Shown: piece after piece, positions 1 to 9,311 of the stretch
Layout: each line of letters begins with the position of its first letter
Position numbering within the stretch: position 1 is the stretch's first letter
DNA from: Rhodospirillaceae bacterium
GTDB taxonomy: Bacteria > Pseudomonadota > Alphaproteobacteria > Bin65
DNA length: 64,000 nucleotides
NCBI GenBank assembly: GCA_011523655.1
Contig: WTGH01000033.1
Location: 26,608 to 90,607 of the forward strand
Reading direction: 5' to 3'
Translations under genes and position numbers: made by a program
Notes under the pieces: model-generated
What the model saw: the letters and a program-made list of their open reading frames with translations, nothing else
Told to the model about the DNA's origin: nothing
Databases searched by the model: none

Positions 1-1075
1 TGCCCTCGCGGCAGGGCGTACACTGGCCGCAGCTCTCGTGCATGTAGAATTTCGACAGGCGGCAGATCGCGTCGACGATATCGGTCGACCGGTCCATCAC
101 GATGACCGCCGCGGTGCCGAGGCCCGATTTGAGGCCGGCCAGCGTGTCGAAGTCCATCGGCAGGTCCTGGCAGATATCCGCCGGCAGGCAGGGCACCGAG
201 GAACCGCCGGGAATGACGGCCAGCAGGTTGTCCCAGCCGCCGCGCACGCCGCCGGCGTGTTTCTCGATCAGCTCGCGGAACGGGATGCCCATCGCTTCTT
301 CGACGTTGCACGGCGTGTTCACATGGCCGGAAATGCAGAACAGCTTGGTGCCGGTGTTGCGCGCGTCGCGGCCGATGCCGGCGAACCAGGCGGCGCCGCG
401 GCGCAGGATCGTCGGCACGACGGCGATGGATTCGACGTTGTTCACCGTGGTCGGGCAACCGTAGAGGCCGGCGTTGGCCGGGAACGGCGGCTTGAGGCGC
501 GGCTGGCCCTTCTTGCCTTCCAGGCTCTCCAGCAGCGCGGTCTCCTCGCCGCAGATGTAGGCGCCGGCGCCGCGATGGATGTGGATGTCGAAATCCCAGC
601 CCGAGCCGCTGGCATTCTTGCCGATCAGCCCGGCCCCGTAGGCCTGGTCGACCGCGGCCTGCAGCCGCTCCCCCTCGCGGTAGAATTCGCCGCGGACATA
701 GATGTAGGCCGTGTTGGCGCCCATCGCGAAACCGGCGATCAGGCAGCCTTCGACCAGCTTGTGCGGATCGTGCCGCATGATGTCCCGGTCCTTGCAGGTG
801 CCGGGCTCGGATTCGTCGGCGTTGACGACCAGATAGTGCGGGCGGCCGTCGCGCTTGTCGTCCGGCGGCATGAAGGTCCATTTGAGGCCGGTCGGGAAGC
901 CGGCGCCGCCCCGGCCGCGCAGGCCCGATTCCTTGACCTGCTGGCAGATCCAGGCGCGGCCCTGTTCCAGGAACCAGGCAGTCTGGTCCCAGTCGCCGCG
1001 CCGGCGCGCGCCCTCGAGGCCCCAGTCGTCGAAGCCGTAGAGGTTGGTGAAGATGCGGTCGCGGTCGTCGAGCAT
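1..1075 (-). CDS. nuoF: NADH-quinone oxidoreductase subunit F (5' part)
   Basis: NADH/FMN-binding subunit of respiratory complex I; it passes electrons from NADH through FMN to cluster N3 in the cytoplasmic arm. The window edge cuts it: 358 codons are present, against about 430 usual for the family. Residues 54-66 read [13 protein letters not shown], the glycine loop of the NADH/FMN site. The last visible residues, [12 protein letters not shown], carry three of the four cysteines expected for 4Fe-4S cluster N3; the fourth should lie beyond the edge. The ATG shares one base with the nuoE stop codon, so the two are translationally coupled. Identity is secure. Confidence 0.96.
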   Translation of the reverse strand, partial: MLDDRDRIFTNLYGFDDWGLEGARRRGDWDQTAWFLEQGRAWICQQVKESGLRGRGGAGFPTGLKWTFMPPDDKRDGRPHYLVVNADESEPGTCKDRDIMRHDPHKLVEGCLIAGFAMGANTAYIYVRGEFYREGERLQAAVDQAYGAGLIGKNASGSGWDFDIHIHRGAGAYICGEETALLESLEGKKGQPRLKPPFPANAGLYGCPTTVNNVESIAVVPTILRRGAAWFAGIGRDARNTGTKLFCISGHVNTPCNVEEAMGIPFRELIEKHAGGVRGGWDNLLAVIPGGSSVPCLPADICQDLPMDFDTLAGLKSGLGTAAVIVMDRSTDIVDAICRLSKFYMHESCGQCTPCREG

Positions 1076-2013
1076 CAGGCGCCGCCCTCCCCCGCACCCG
1101 CTGCGGCCAGCGCCGCGGCCTGCGCAATCCAGTCGTCCCGTTCGATCCGGCCGCCGAGCTTCAGTGCGTCGTTGACCCACTGCCGTTCGCCGGGTGTCCA
1201 GGCGGCGATCTGGTCGAAATGGTAGACGCCGATGCCGTGCAGGGCGCTTTCGATCTTCGGCCCGAGGCCCTTGAGGCGGGCGAGCGCATCCGCCTTGCCG
1301 CCGCGCGGCCCGTCGAGCGCGGGCGGACGTCCGTCCGCAGCGGCGGGCGCCTCGGCCGCGGCCGCCAAAGGATCGCCGTAGACCGCCGCCGGATCGAAGC
1401 GCATCGGAGGCGGCACGTCGAGCAGGGTCAGGGCGCCGCCTTCCGGCTCCGAGGAGCGGCGACCGGCCTGCGATCCCGCCGGCAGGTCGTCGCCGTTTTT
1501 CAGCGCGCGCAGGACGGCGGCGAAATTCTCGTAGGTCAGATCCTCGACGAAATCGTCGTTCACCTGGACCATCGGCGCGTTCACGCAGGCGCCCAGACAC
1601 TCGACCTCGGTGCAGGTGAACTGCCCGTCATCGCTGGTTTCGCCGGGGCCGATGCCGACCTCGTCGCGGATGGCGCGGAAGACCTCTCCGGCACCGCGAA
1701 TCATGCAGGGGGTGGTGCCGCAGACCTGGAGATGGAATGTCCCGACCGGCGCGAGGTTGATCATTGTGTAGAAGGTCGCGACCTCCATCACGCGGATCTT
1801 CGCCATGCCGAGCCGCCCGGCGATGTGCTCGATCGCGGCCCGCGGCACCCAGCCGCCGTGCTGGCGCTGCGCCAGGTCGAGCAGCGGCAGCACCGCGCTC
1901 GCCAGCCGGCCCTCCGGATAGCAGGCGATCGCGCGCTCCGCCGCCCGGCCGTGCTCGCCGTCAAAGGCGAAGCTGTCCGGCTGCTCGACAGCCGCCTGGG
2001 CCGGCCCACTCAC
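1075..2013 (-). CDS. nuoE: NADH-quinone oxidoreductase subunit E
   Basis: The 24-kDa-type complex I subunit carrying the 2Fe-2S cluster N1a beside NuoF. Cluster ligands are visible as C98-x4-C103 and C139-x3-C143. At 312 residues it is far longer than enterobacterial NuoE (about 165). The extra C-terminal part is a low-complexity Ala/Pro linker followed, at about residues 240-300, by a helix-hairpin-helix-like segment ([15 protein letters not shown]), an extension I know from other alphaproteobacterial NuoE proteins. I chose the GTG at 2013 because it overlaps the nuoD stop as GTGA and gives a normal N-terminus; an open frame continues upstream only as a shadow of nuoD. Confidence 0.93.
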   Translation of the reverse strand: MSGPAQAAVEQPDSFAFDGEHGRAAERAIACYPEGRLASAVLPLLDLAQRQHGGWVPRAAIEHIAGRLGMAKIRVMEVATFYTMINLAPVGTFHLQVCGTTPCMIRGAGEVFRAIRDEVGIGPGETSDDGQFTCTEVECLGACVNAPMVQVNDDFVEDLTYENFAAVLRALKNGDDLPAGSQAGRRSSEPEGGALTLLDVPPPMRFDPAAVYGDPLAAAAEAPAAADGRPPALDGPRGGKADALARLKGLGPKIESALHGIGVYHFDQIAAWTPGERQWVNDALKLGGRIERDDWIAQAAALAAAGAGEGGA

Positions 2014-3251
2014 CGGTCGACCTCGCCGAACACGATGTCCATGGAGCCGACGATGGCGCAGACGTCGGCCAGCATGTGGCCTTTCGACATGAATTCGGTC
2101 GCCTGGAGATGGGCGAAGCCCGGCGCCCGGATCTTGCAGCGGTAGGGCTTGTTGCTGCCGTCGGCGACCAGATAGACGCCGAACTCGCCCTTCGGCGCCT
2201 CGACCGCCGTGTAGGTCTCGCCGGCCGGAACGCGATAGCCCTCGGTATAGAGCTTGAAATGATGGATCAGCGCCTCCATCGAGCGCTTCATCTCGCCCCG
2301 CTTCGGCGGCGTCACTTTGTTGTCGTCGGCCGCCACCGGCCCGTCGAGGGTCTCCAGCCGGTCGAGCGCCTGGTCGATGATGCGCAGGCTCTGGCGCATC
2401 TCCTCGACGCGCACGAGATAGCGGTCGTAGCAGTCGCCGTTCCTGCCGACCGGAATGTCGAAATCGTAATCCTCGTAGCCGTCGTAGGGCTGCGCCTTGC
2501 GCAGGTCCCAAGCGAGGCCGGAGGCGCGCAGCATCGGGCCGGAAAAGCCCCAGTCCAGCGCGTCCTTCGCCGTGACGACGCCGATATCGACCGAACGCTG
2601 CTTGAAGATGCGGTTTTCGGTCAGCAGCGTCTCGATATCGTCGACGATCTTCGGGAAGGCCGCGCGCCAGGCCCTGATGTCGCCGATCAGGCCGGCCGGC
2701 AGGTCCTGATGCACGCCGCCGGGCCGGAAATAGGCCGCGTGGAGCCGCGCGCCGCACACCCGTTCGTAGAAGCCCATCAGCTTCTCGCGCTCCTCGAAGG
2801 CCCAGAGGAAGGGCGTCAGCGCGCCGACGTCCATGGCGTAGGCCGGCACGTTCAGCAGATGGTTGAGCACCCGGCCGATCTCGGCGTAGAGCACGCGGAT
2901 CGCCTGGCCGCGCGGCGGCACCACAAGGCCCAGCAGCGTCTCCGTCGCCAGCGCGAAGGCGTGTTCCTGGTTCATCGGCGCGACATAGTCGAGCCGGTCG
3001 AAATAGGGCACGGCCTGGAGATAGGTCTTGTGCTCGATCAGCTTCTCGGTGCCGCGGTGCAGCAGGCCGATATGGGGATCGGCGCGCTCGACGATCTCGC
3101 CGTCCATCTCCAGCACCAGGCGCAATACGCCGTGGGCCGCCGGATGCTGCGGCCCGAAATTCAGATTGAGGTTCTTGATCTCGACGTCGCCGGGCCCGGA
3201 ATCCTGCCCGGAACCTTGCGCTACGCCCACCGCCGGCCGTCCGTCAGGCAT
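2010..3251 (-). CDS. nuoD: NADH-quinone oxidoreductase subunit D
   Basis: The 49-kDa complex I subunit, which forms the quinone-binding pocket with NuoB at the foot of the peripheral arm. The N-terminal motif GPQHPAAHG (residues 33-41) holds the conserved quinone-site histidine loop. The start at 3251 gives 413 residues, slightly longer than the family because of a Gly/Gln/Asp-rich leader of about 20 residues. A further upstream in-frame ATG (3332) lies inside the nuoC repeat tail and is rejected. It starts 4 bases after the nuoC stop and ends in a GTGA overlap with nuoE. Confidence 0.96.
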   Translation of the reverse strand: MPDGRPAVGVAQGSGQDSGPGDVEIKNLNLNFGPQHPAAHGVLRLVLEMDGEIVERADPHIGLLHRGTEKLIEHKTYLQAVPYFDRLDYVAPMNQEHAFALATETLLGLVVPPRGQAIRVLYAEIGRVLNHLLNVPAYAMDVGALTPFLWAFEEREKLMGFYERVCGARLHAAYFRPGGVHQDLPAGLIGDIRAWRAAFPKIVDDIETLLTENRIFKQRSVDIGVVTAKDALDWGFSGPMLRASGLAWDLRKAQPYDGYEDYDFDIPVGRNGDCYDRYLVRVEEMRQSLRIIDQALDRLETLDGPVAADDNKVTPPKRGEMKRSMEALIHHFKLYTEGYRVPAGETYTAVEAPKGEFGVYLVADGSNKPYRCKIRAPGFAHLQATEFMSKGHMLADVCAIVGSMDIVFGEVDR

Positions 3252-3255
3252 GTCG

Positions 3256-3942
3256 CTAGCCCTCCGCTGCCCCAGCCGATGCGCCCGATGCGCCCGATGC
3301 ACCCGATGCGGCCTTTTCGTCGCCCGGCGCAACCGGCGGCAGGCCGCGGGTCATGCCTTCCCAGGGCGAGAGGAAATCGAAGGTCCGGTAGTCCTGCTGC
3401 AGCGTCACGGGTTCGTAGACGACGCGCTTCTGCTCCTCGTCGTAGCGCACCTCGACGAAGCCGGTGAGCGGGAAATCCTTGCGCAGCGGATGGCCGTCGA
3501 AGCCGTAGTCGGTCAGCAGGCGGCGCAGGTCGGGGTTGTCGGCGAAATAGATGCCGTACAGGTCCCACGCCTCGCGTTCGAACCAGCCGGCGGCGCTGTA
3601 GACCTCTGCGACCGACGGCACCGGAGTTTCCTCGTCGGTATGGACCTTGACCCGGCAGCGCAGGTTCGCGGTGACGCTCAGCAGGTTGTAGACGACGTCG
3701 AACCGCTCCGCGCGCGCCGGCCAGTCGACGCCGCACAGATCGACCAGGCAGGTGAAGGCGCAGTTCGGATCGTCGCGCAGGCGCGTCAGCACCGTGACGA
3801 TCGCCGCCCGGTCGACCGTGAGGCACAATTCGCCGTGCACGATGTCCGCCTCGATCGCCGCCCCGGTCGCGTCCCCCATTGCGTCGGGGGGCAGGACGGC
3901 AAGGACGTGCTCTTTCAGTTCGTTGAGCGCTTCCGGGGTCAT
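3256..3942 (-). CDS. nuoC: NADH-quinone oxidoreductase subunit C
   Basis: The 30-kDa subunit of the complex I peripheral arm. The signature [13 protein letters not shown] near residues 120-132, followed by the RRLLTDYGF and LRKDFPLTG blocks, identifies the family. At 228 residues it is normal except for the C-terminal tail, which ends in repeated Gly/Ala-Ser-Gly-Ala triplets encoded by about four imperfect 9-bp DNA repeats near 3279-3312. The tail is probably disordered. It is separate from nuoD here, not fused as in E. coli. It starts 21 bases after the nuoB stop. Confidence 0.96.
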   Translation of the reverse strand: MTPEALNELKEHVLAVLPPDAMGDATGAAIEADIVHGELCLTVDRAAIVTVLTRLRDDPNCAFTCLVDLCGVDWPARAERFDVVYNLLSVTANLRCRVKVHTDEETPVPSVAEVYSAAGWFEREAWDLYGIYFADNPDLRRLLTDYGFDGHPLRKDFPLTGFVEVRYDEEQKRVVYEPVTLQQDYRTFDFLSPWEGMTRGLPPVAPGDEKAASGASGASGASAGAAEG

Positions 3943-3963
3943 CGGCTGCCGGGTTTCGCGGGG

Positions 3964-4518
3964 CTACCGGGCAAAGCTCGCCGTGCGGCGGATTTTCTTC
4001 TGGAGTTGCAGAACGCCGTAGAGCAGCGCCTCCGCGGTCGGCGGACAGCCGGGGACGTAGACGTCGACCGGCACGATCCGGTCGCAGCCGCGGACCACCG
4101 AATAGGAATAATGATAGTAGCCGCCGCCGTTGGCGCACGAGCCCATCGAGATCACCCAGCGCGGCTCGGCCATCTGGTCGTAGACCCGGCGCAGCGCCGG
4201 CGCCATCTTGTTGGTCAGCGTGCCGGCGACGATCATCACGTCCGACTGGCGGGGACTGGGGAAGAACACCGTGCCGAACCGGTCGAGATCGTAGCGGCTC
4301 GCCCCGGTATGCATCATCTCGACGGCGCAGCAGGCGAGGCCGAAGGTCATCGGCCAGAGCGAGCCCGACTGGGCCCAGCCGACCAGCGAATCGAGGCTGG
4401 ACACGACGAAACCCTTGGACCGGAACTCCTTGTCGAGAAAGGCGTCCAGTTCCGGCAGCTGCGCCGGGGCGGCCCCGGCCGCGCTGCCCGCTGCGCTTTC
4501 GGGAGCGGCTACTCCCAT
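3964..4518 (-). CDS. nuoB: NADH-quinone oxidoreductase subunit B
   Basis: PSST-type subunit holding the terminal cluster N2 that reduces quinone. All four ligands are visible: the tandem cysteines C63-C64 ([10 protein letters not shown]), C128 (GSCANGGG) and C158 (VPGCPP). I chose the ATG at 4518, giving 184 residues, because it follows a purine-rich ribosome binding site inside the end of nuoA and avoids a long extension that only shadows nuoA. It overlaps nuoA by 10 bases. The Ala/Gly-rich N-terminal 20 residues are probably flexible. Confidence 0.96.
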   Translation of the reverse strand: MGVAAPESAAGSAAGAAPAQLPELDAFLDKEFRSKGFVVSSLDSLVGWAQSGSLWPMTFGLACCAVEMMHTGASRYDLDRFGTVFFPSPRQSDVMIVAGTLTNKMAPALRRVYDQMAEPRWVISMGSCANGGGYYHYSYSVVRGCDRIVPVDVYVPGCPPTAEALLYGVLQLQKKIRRTASFAR

Positions 4519-4874
4519 TCCAGCGCCCCCTTCTTCCATTCGTAGACGAAACCGACGGTCAGGATGATGAGGAACACGACCATCGACCAGAAGCCGAAAT
4601 GCTGGGTCTCCGAAAGCGTGATCGCCCAGGGAAACAGGAAGGCGACTTCGAGGTCGAAAATGATGAACAGGATGGCGACGAGATAGAAGCGGACATCGAA
4701 CTGGCCGCGCGAATCCTCGAACGCGTCGAAGCCGCACTCATAGGCGGCGAGTTTCTCCGAATAGGGCTTCTGCTTCGCCAGGATCCACGAGGCGGCGACC
4801 ATCGCGATCGCCAGCCCCAGGGCAATCCCCAGAAAGATGGCGATCGGCAGGTATTCGGCCAGAATATCGCTCAT
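4509..4874 (-). CDS. nuoA: NADH-quinone oxidoreductase subunit A
   Basis: Small inner-membrane subunit of complex I (121 residues) and first gene of the nuo operon. Three hydrophobic helices are visible at about residues 9-33, 63-84 and 91-110. The conserved loop [20 protein letters not shown], which contains the cysteine exposed during active/de-active transition in other species, lies between helices 1 and 2. The upstream region holds a short tandem repeat and a weak promoter candidate. Confidence 0.96.
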   Translation of the reverse strand: MSDILAEYLPIAIFLGIALGLAIAMVAASWILAKQKPYSEKLAAYECGFDAFEDSRGQFDVRFYLVAILFIIFDLEVAFLFPWAITLSETQHFGFWSMVVFLIILTVGFVYEWKKGALEWE

Positions 4875-4875
4875 G

Positions 4876-4928
4876 GTTTCCGTCGGGGGGTTCCGTCAGG
4901 GGTTTCCGTCAGGGGCGGTCCGTCAGGA
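4876..4928. repeat. short tandem repeat in the nuoA leader
   Basis: Four imperfect copies of a unit close to TTTCCGTCAGGGG (plus strand) directly abut the nuoA start. On the nuoA strand each copy reads roughly CCCCTGACGGAAA, so the repeat supplies several weak GGAAA-like ribosome-binding sequences. Confidence 0.7.
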
Positions 4929-4968
4929 TTGCCGTGTCGCCCGGCGTTCCGCCGGTCCGGACAGGCCG

Positions 4969-4997
4969 GTTATAGGGCCGGCCGCGTCGATTGCATA
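4969..4997 (-). promoter_or_regulatory. candidate sigma-70 promoter for nuo operon
   Basis: Reading the minus strand, TATGCA (4997-4992), a 17-base spacer and TATAAC (4974-4969) lie about 95 bases before the nuoA ATG. The -10 box is good and the -35 box poor, so this is only a candidate. Confidence 0.3.
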
Positions 4998-5106
4998 GCC
5001 TTAGCACGGTCTCGCCCGGCCGCACAGCCGGCGCACCGCCGCGCGCGGCAAATTTTCGTGATCGGTCGCCTGTTTCGGCGGGAATTCCGCGGGCCGGTGG
5101 CGGGAG

Positions 5107-5184
5107 TGGCGGGAGTGACGGGACTCGAACCCGCGGCCTCTGGCGTGACAGGCCAGCGCTCTAACCAAACTGAGCTACACCCCC
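5107..5184 (-). tRNA. tRNA-Asp (GTC)
   Basis: Full cloverleaf on the minus strand. The acceptor GGGGGTG pairs with CACTCCC, the D-arm reads TAGCTCAG, and the anticodon stem CTGGC/GCCAG encloses the loop CTGTCAC with anticodon GTC. The T-arm is GCGGGTTCGAGTCCCGT, the discriminator is G, and CCA is genome-encoded at 5109-5107. The bases just past the 3' end repeat the acceptor end (9-bp unit TGGCGGGAG at 5098-5106 and 5107-5115). Confidence 0.96.
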
Positions 5185-5338
5185 GCAGCAGGCACGGCGC
5201 CCCTGCCGGCCCTCGACCGGAACCATCCCGGAAATCGCCCCGGAATGCGCCCCTGAACACCGCGTTGCAGAGCGCGGCATGTAGGGCAGCGCCCGGCGGG
5301 TGTCAAGCAAGCGGCCCGGGGCTGCGGGGGCCGCCGTG

Positions 5339-6115
5339 CTATCCTGCGCCGACGCCCGCCACCCGTTCGGCGAAGCGCTGGCGGGCCGGGGGTAGTTGGC
5401 GGTCGTGGGGCGCGAAGACGTGGCGCTCGAGGAAATAGCCGCTGAGCTTCAGCCCGTCGGCGATGTCGGGCCAGGAGACCGCCGCCGGCCCGGCCCCCGT
5501 TGCTGTCCCCGTCGCGGACCCGGCCGCAACATCGGCCCCGCCGTTGAGGAAATCCGGCAGGCGCAGCAGCTTTTCGGCATAGGGCGCGCCGGCGGACAGG
5601 CTGACCGCCCGGCCGCTGTTCGGCGACACGAAAGCGAGCCGGTCGTTGCTGCCCGTGGCGGCGCAGCGTTCCAGGTCCAGCCCGAAGCCGAGTTCGCCGA
5701 GCAGCGCGATCTCCCACGCGACGTAGGCTTCGCCCCAGTCGTCCCGCTCCAGCGCGTCGAGCAGCGCCAGCAGCCCGCGGTAGACGGCGGGCACGGGCGC
5801 GCGCTCCGGCAGCGCGGCCTCGGCGAGCGCACAGGCGGCGCCGAGGCCGGCGAGGCGCAGCGGATCGGCGATCCAGCGCCCGGCCCGGCCGGTCTGCAAT
5901 TCCGCGGTCAGGGTGCCGAGATGCTCGGCCAGCCGGCCGCGCCAGGTCGCCCGGACGCCGTTGCCCGGCTGGTAGACCGGCCGCTGCCGCCGCGAGCCGC
6001 CGCCGCGGGCGAGCCCGGCATGGCGGCCGTGCTCCGCCGTCAGAAGCTGCACCACCAGCCCGCCCTCGCCCAGCCGCCGTGCCGCCAGCACAATGGCGTC
6101 GTCGGTCCATTCCAT
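5339..6115 (-). CDS. recO: DNA repair protein RecO
   Basis: Recombination mediator that loads RecA on SSB-coated gapped DNA together with RecR. The N-terminal OB-fold begins MEWTDDAIVLAARRLGEGGLVVQLLTAEHGRHAGLARG, a typical RecO start, and the middle has the LERCAATG block (usually LDRCAVTG). The four zinc-binding cysteines of some RecO proteins are absent, as is common in alphaproteobacteria. At 258 residues the length is normal. An Ala/Gly/Thr-rich insertion lies near residues 200-215. It stands alone between tRNA-Asp and an apparently degenerate stretch. Confidence 0.92.
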   Translation of the reverse strand: MEWTDDAIVLAARRLGEGGLVVQLLTAEHGRHAGLARGGGSRRQRPVYQPGNGVRATWRGRLAEHLGTLTAELQTGRAGRWIADPLRLAGLGAACALAEAALPERAPVPAVYRGLLALLDALERDDWGEAYVAWEIALLGELGFGLDLERCAATGSNDRLAFVSPNSGRAVSLSAGAPYAEKLLRLPDFLNGGADVAAGSATGTATGAGPAAVSWPDIADGLKLSGYFLERHVFAPHDRQLPPARQRFAERVAGVGAG

Positions 6116-6180
6116 AGAGGGAGATATGGCGCGCGGCGGCGGGAGGGGGCAAGGCTTCCGGTCACCGCAACGTCGGTAAG

Positions 6181-6372
6181 GTGGTGGCGAACCTAGTAGC
6201 CCCGGTCCGGTTCGGCTTCGATTGGTTGTCTGCTTCCGACACTCAGGGCTTGGCGCGGGCGTTCAAGTCCTTTGTTGACGGGGGCATGGACAAGGCAGAA
6301 GCCGCCGGCGTCACGGGCATGGCCGAAAGCAGTTACCCGGCAACCGGTTCGACCGGCGCGGGAACGTTATAG
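6181..6372 (+). pseudogene. possible remnant of a phage portal C-terminus
   Basis: A short open frame (63 codons from GTG) with no convincing ribosome binding site. The pattern RFGFDWLSASD...AFKSFVDGGMDKAEAAGVTGM resembles the C-terminal end of HK97-type portal proteins (FDxLxxxD, then a helix ending in GM/GI before an acidic or Gly turn). That resemblance is from memory and weak. Its position between two tRNA genes would suit a decayed prophage. It could equally be a chance frame. Confidence 0.25.
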
Positions 6373-6399
6373 CGCCTAGTGCGGGTGGCGCTGACGCTG

Positions 6400-6765
6400 C
6401 TACTTTTCCATGATTGTCACGTTATACGGCTTTCCCTTGCCGGCTTTCCGGGTAATGGTCGCTATGTTGCCCTTCACTGTGACTGTCCGGCAGTCATATT
6501 GAGCATTCCCTCCATCCGCCGTCATCGTTCGGCAATATGTGTTGCCGACCCAATTCCAGGTCCCGGCAAGCTTCCTGCCCTTCCAAGTTCCGCTGATACT
6601 GCCGTCAGCATGGAACATCACGTAGCCGGTTTTCCAGTCCAGCTTTTTGTCAGCGATGACCTTGCGGAATTCTGCCTCGGTCTTGATCTGCATCATGTCT
6701 GCGCTGAGCGCCGCGCCAGCCGACAGCGCCAACGCCGCCCCGGCGAGAATTAGAATTCTAAACAT
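6400..6765 (-). CDS. small secreted hypothetical protein
   Basis: A 121-residue protein with a clear Sec signal peptide (MFRILILAGAALALSAGAALSA, cleavage before Asp), so probably periplasmic. I chose the ATG at 6765 because a strong GGAGG sits directly upstream and the signal peptide begins there; a longer frame to 6804 adds a useless leader. The mature part has the pattern GTWKGRKLAGTWNWVGNTYCRTMTA...QYDCRTV, with two cysteines likely to form a disulfide. I recall a family of small alphaproteobacterial exported proteins with this TWxW...YCRT...DC pattern, often misnamed dihydrolipoamide dehydrogenase. Function unknown. The 229 bases upstream are AT-rich compared with the surroundings. Confidence 0.75.
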   Translation of the reverse strand: MFRILILAGAALALSAGAALSADMMQIKTEAEFRKVIADKKLDWKTGYVMFHADGSISGTWKGRKLAGTWNWVGNTYCRTMTADGGNAQYDCRTVTVKGNIATITRKAGKGKPYNVTIMEK

Positions 6766-6994
6766 ATTTTCCTCCAGAGTGCTGAGCCCGTTCCATATTT
6801 GCATGTAATAAATATTTAGATTTAATTAAATCGATTAATTGGATGCTGTTTCGTCCCGGTAGAGGCACCCCGCCGGACTCGGTGTTCTTCCGTGTCGGCA
6901 CCGATTTGCCCACATAGTGCTGACATGAGAAAGTTCTCGGCCCGCCACCGGTTCCACGAATTTCCGTAAATGATTGTTTATAATTTAGAAAATT

Positions 6995-7071
6995 TGGTAG
7001 CGGAGGAGGGACTTGAACCCCCGACACGCGGATTATGATTCCGCTGCTCTAACCAGCTGAGCTACTCCGCC
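6995..7071 (-). tRNA. tRNA-Met (CAT), elongator type
   Basis: Cloverleaf on the minus strand: acceptor GGCGGAG, D-arm TAGCTCAG, anticodon loop ATCATAA with anticodon CAT, T-arm GGGGGTTCAAGTCCCTC, encoded CCA at 6997-6995. The body matches the alphaproteobacterial elongator tRNA-Met pattern rather than the CAT-anticodon tRNA-Ile2 or the initiator, so Met is preferred. Confidence 0.9.
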
Positions 7072-7262
7072 CCAATCCTGTCGCCCTGCCCCGGATCGTC
7101 CGCCCGGATTTCCGGCGGCGGCACCCGGCGGACGGGCTGCCCGGCGACGCGCGAAACGCCCGCCCCGCGGGACGCGGCGAGATAGGGTCAAGGCCCCGCT
7201 CCTGTCAAGCGGGGCAAAGGGTCGATCCGTTCATTCGGCCGACGGAAGAAGCGGGCGCCCGT

Positions 7263-7385
7263 CCTTCGATACGCCGCTTCGCGCCTACTCAGGATGAGGG
7301 TGTGTGTGGTGCCGCGGCAGCGACATGGCTTCGTCAGTCTCCTCATCCCGAGTAGCCCCGGATTTAATCCGGGGCGTATCGAGGG
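7263..7385. repeat. REP-like imperfect inverted repeat
   Basis: Outer arms CCTTCGATACGCC (7263-7275) and GGCGTATCGAGGG (about 7373-7385) enclose inner arms TACTCAGGATGAGG (7286-7299) and CCTCATCCCGAGTA (7341-7354). A separate perfect hairpin CCCCGGAT-TTA-ATCCGGGG lies at 7356-7374 and overlaps the 3' end of mnmA, where it can also act as transcription-end structure. Confidence 0.75.
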
Positions 7386-8509
7386 GCGATCCAGCCGCCG
7401 CCGAGCAGCCGCGTATCGTCGTAGAGCACCGCCGCCTGGCCCGCGGCGACGCCGTATTGCGGGTCGTCGAAGGTCAGCGTCGCGCCGCCGCCGCCGTCCA
7501 CCTCGACCCGGCAGGGCATGGCGGCGCCAGTGTTGCGGATGCGGGCTTCGGCGCGGATCGCCCCGCCCTCCGGCGCCCCGTCATCAAGCACACCGTCGCC
7601 CAGCCAGTTCAGCCGGTCGATCGCGATGGTGCGGCGCGCCAGCGCTTCGCGCGGGCCGACCGTGACCTCGCGGCTCTCCGCGTCGATGCGCACGACATAG
7701 AGCGGCTCCGCCGCGCCGCCGACGCCGAGGCCCCGGCGCTGGCCGACGGTGAAGCGGACGATGCCGTCGTGGGCGCCCAGTTCGTTGCCGTCGAGATCGA
7801 CGATCCGGCCGGGATCGCAGGCGCCGGGCCGCAGCTTTTCGACCACCGCGGCATAGTCGCCGTTCGGGACGAAACAGATGTCCTGGCTGTCGGGCTTTTC
7901 GGCGACGGGCACATCCAGTTCCCGGGCGACGCGCCGGGTCTCCGCCTTCGGCATGCCGCCCAGGGGAAAGCGCAGGTAGCCGAGCTGTTCGCGGGTCGTG
8001 GCGAACAGGAAATAGCTCTGGTCCTTGGCCGGGTCGGCGGCCTTGTGCAACTCCGCCCCGCTCTCCGTCTCGACGCGGCGGACATAGTGCCCGGTCGCCA
8101 GGCAGTCAGCGTCGAGGTCGCGCGCCGTCGCCATGAGGTCGGTGAACTTGACCGTCTGGTTGCAGCGCACGCAGGGCAGCGGGGTCTCGCCGCGCAGGTA
8201 GCTGTCGGCGAAATCGTCGATCACGCTCTCCCGGAAGCGCGATTCGTAGTCGAGGACATAGTGCGGGAAACCGGCCTCCTCGGCGACCCGGCGGGCGTCG
8301 CGGATGTCCTGCCCGGCGCAGCAGGCGCCCGGCCGGCGGACGGCGGCGCCGTGGTCGTAGAGCTGCAGGGTGACGCCGACGACCTCATAGCCTTCGGCGT
8401 GCAGCATCGCGGCGGTGACGGAACTGTCGACACCGCCGGACATCGCCACCACGACCCGCGTCCGCGCGGGCGCCCTGGCAAAGCCGAGACTGTTGATCTG
8501 CGCAGCCAT
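7364..8509 (-). CDS. mnmA: tRNA-specific 2-thiouridylase MnmA
   Basis: Thiolates U34 of tRNA-Lys, -Glu and -Gln using ATP and persulfide sulfur. The PP-loop motif SGGVDSS, the catalytic-cysteine motif [11 protein letters not shown], the block DSQDICFV with the second active cysteine, and VGQRRGLG all appear in order. I use the ATG at 8509 (381 residues, normal length); an extra 26-residue upstream extension has no family support and would run into the toxin promoter. The stop codon lies in the centre of a perfect 8-bp inverted repeat, so the last few residues are encoded by a repeat element. Confidence 0.95.
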   Translation of the reverse strand: MAAQINSLGFARAPARTRVVVAMSGGVDSSVTAAMLHAEGYEVVGVTLQLYDHGAAVRRPGACCAGQDIRDARRVAEEAGFPHYVLDYESRFRESVIDDFADSYLRGETPLPCVRCNQTVKFTDLMATARDLDADCLATGHYVRRVETESGAELHKAADPAKDQSYFLFATTREQLGYLRFPLGGMPKAETRRVARELDVPVAEKPDSQDICFVPNGDYAAVVEKLRPGACDPGRIVDLDGNELGAHDGIVRFTVGQRRGLGVGGAAEPLYVVRIDAESREVTVGPREALARRTIAIDRLNWLGDGVLDDGAPEGGAIRAEARIRNTGAAMPCRVEVDGGGGATLTFDDPQYGVAAGQAAVLYDDTRLLGGGWIAPRYAPD

Positions 8510-8586
8510 GGAGCCGGATATAGGCGGAGCGCGGGGGAACGCAACGCAGTTTGCGCCGACCGTCTGTGTACTATATCTTACATTCA

Positions 8587-8886
8587 ATGGAAATCAGGCA
8601 GACCCGCGCCTTCTCCGACTGGCTGGAAAAACTTCGGGATTTACAGGCGGTTGCGCGGATCGACCTGCGAATCCGCCGAATGTCGCTGGGCAATCCCGGC
8701 GACGTGCGCCAGGTCGGCGGCGGCGTGAGCGAAATGCGTGTCGACGTCGGTCCCGGTTACCGGGTCTATTTTACGCGGCGTCCGGACGGGACCGTTATCC
8801 TCCTGTGCGGCGGCGACAAGAGGCGGCAGCGCGCCGACATTATGCGGGCAAGGCAAATGGCGAAGGAGCTTGACGATGGCGCTTGA
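8587..8886 (+). CDS. HigB/RelE-superfamily toxin (addiction module killer)
   Basis: A 99-residue putative mRNA-cleaving toxin of the RelE/ParE fold, in the short addiction-module-killer subfamily. Typical blocks are [53 protein letters not shown] and [22 protein letters not shown] chose the ATG at 8587, matching the family start MEIRQT; the longer frame only adds leader. The 5' leader holds an imperfect palindrome (TGTA-N8-TACA, 8567-8582) just before the ATG, a plausible operator. It overlaps the antitoxin by 11 bases in toxin-first order, as in HigBA modules. It diverges from mnmA. Confidence 0.85.
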   Translation: MEIRQTRAFSDWLEKLRDLQAVARIDLRIRRMSLGNPGDVRQVGGGVSEMRVDVGPGYRVYFTRRPDGTVILLCGGDKRRQRADIMRARQMAKELDDGA

Positions 8887-9196
8887 AACCGAACCCTGGG
8901 ATCCGGCCGTCCGGCTATCCGCCCCGGAAGCCCAGGCGGCCTATCTCGAAGCGGCCTTCGAGGACGGCGACCCCGATCTGATCGTCGCGGCGATCGGCGA
9001 TGTCGCACGGGCGCGCGGAATGTCGTCGGTCGCCGGTTCCGCCTCCGTCAGCCGCGAAGCGCTATACAAGGCGTTCCGGCCGGGCGGCAATCCGACGCTT
9101 GCGACCCTTGCCAGCGTCATGAAGGCACTTGGTTACAGGCTCTCCGTCTCGCCCGTGCCGGCGGCCGGCGGCGATTCCCGGCCCCCGGCCGGATAG
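8876..9196 (+). CDS. HigA-like HTH antitoxin
   Basis: A 106-residue putative antidote for the upstream toxin. The segment ARGMSSVAGSASVSREALYKAFRPGGNPTLATLASVMKALGY is a helix-turn-helix of the addiction-module antidote type; it would neutralise the toxin and repress the shared promoter. The ATG at 8876 lies inside the toxin gene, so translation is coupled. The N-terminal 40 residues are acidic, a usual toxin-contact composition. The Pro/Gly-rich C-terminal tail is probably disordered. Confidence 0.85.
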   Translation: MALETEPWDPAVRLSAPEAQAAYLEAAFEDGDPDLIVAAIGDVARARGMSSVAGSASVSREALYKAFRPGGNPTLATLASVMKALGYRLSVSPVPAAGGDSRPPAG

Positions 9197-9235
9197 CCCG
9201 GTGCCCGGCCGCCGCCTGGCGACCAGGATCCGCCT

Positions 9236-9261
9236 CTTGACAGGCGATTCTTGACAGGCGG
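9236..9261. repeat. tandem repeat before the ring-cleavage cassette
   Basis: The unit CTTGACAGGCG occurs twice, 3 bases apart, about 50 bases before the hydrolase start. Each copy contains TTGACA, a perfect -35 hexamer, so the duplication may double a promoter element. I could not place a clear -10 box. Confidence 0.55.
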
Positions 9262-9311
9262 GCGGCCATGCGGAAAGCATCCGGCCGCTCGGAAATACCG
9301 GATGGCCCGCC

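Noticed and set aside
1075..2757. A 560-codon version of NuoE reading into nuoD
   Set aside because: The first half is a frame-shadow of nuoD; the GTG at 2013 overlaps the nuoD stop and fits the family.
6995..7071. tRNA-Ile2 with a modified CAT anticodon
   Set aside because: The acceptor and T-arm match the elongator tRNA-Met pattern rather than the GGGCCC-type tRNA-Ile2.
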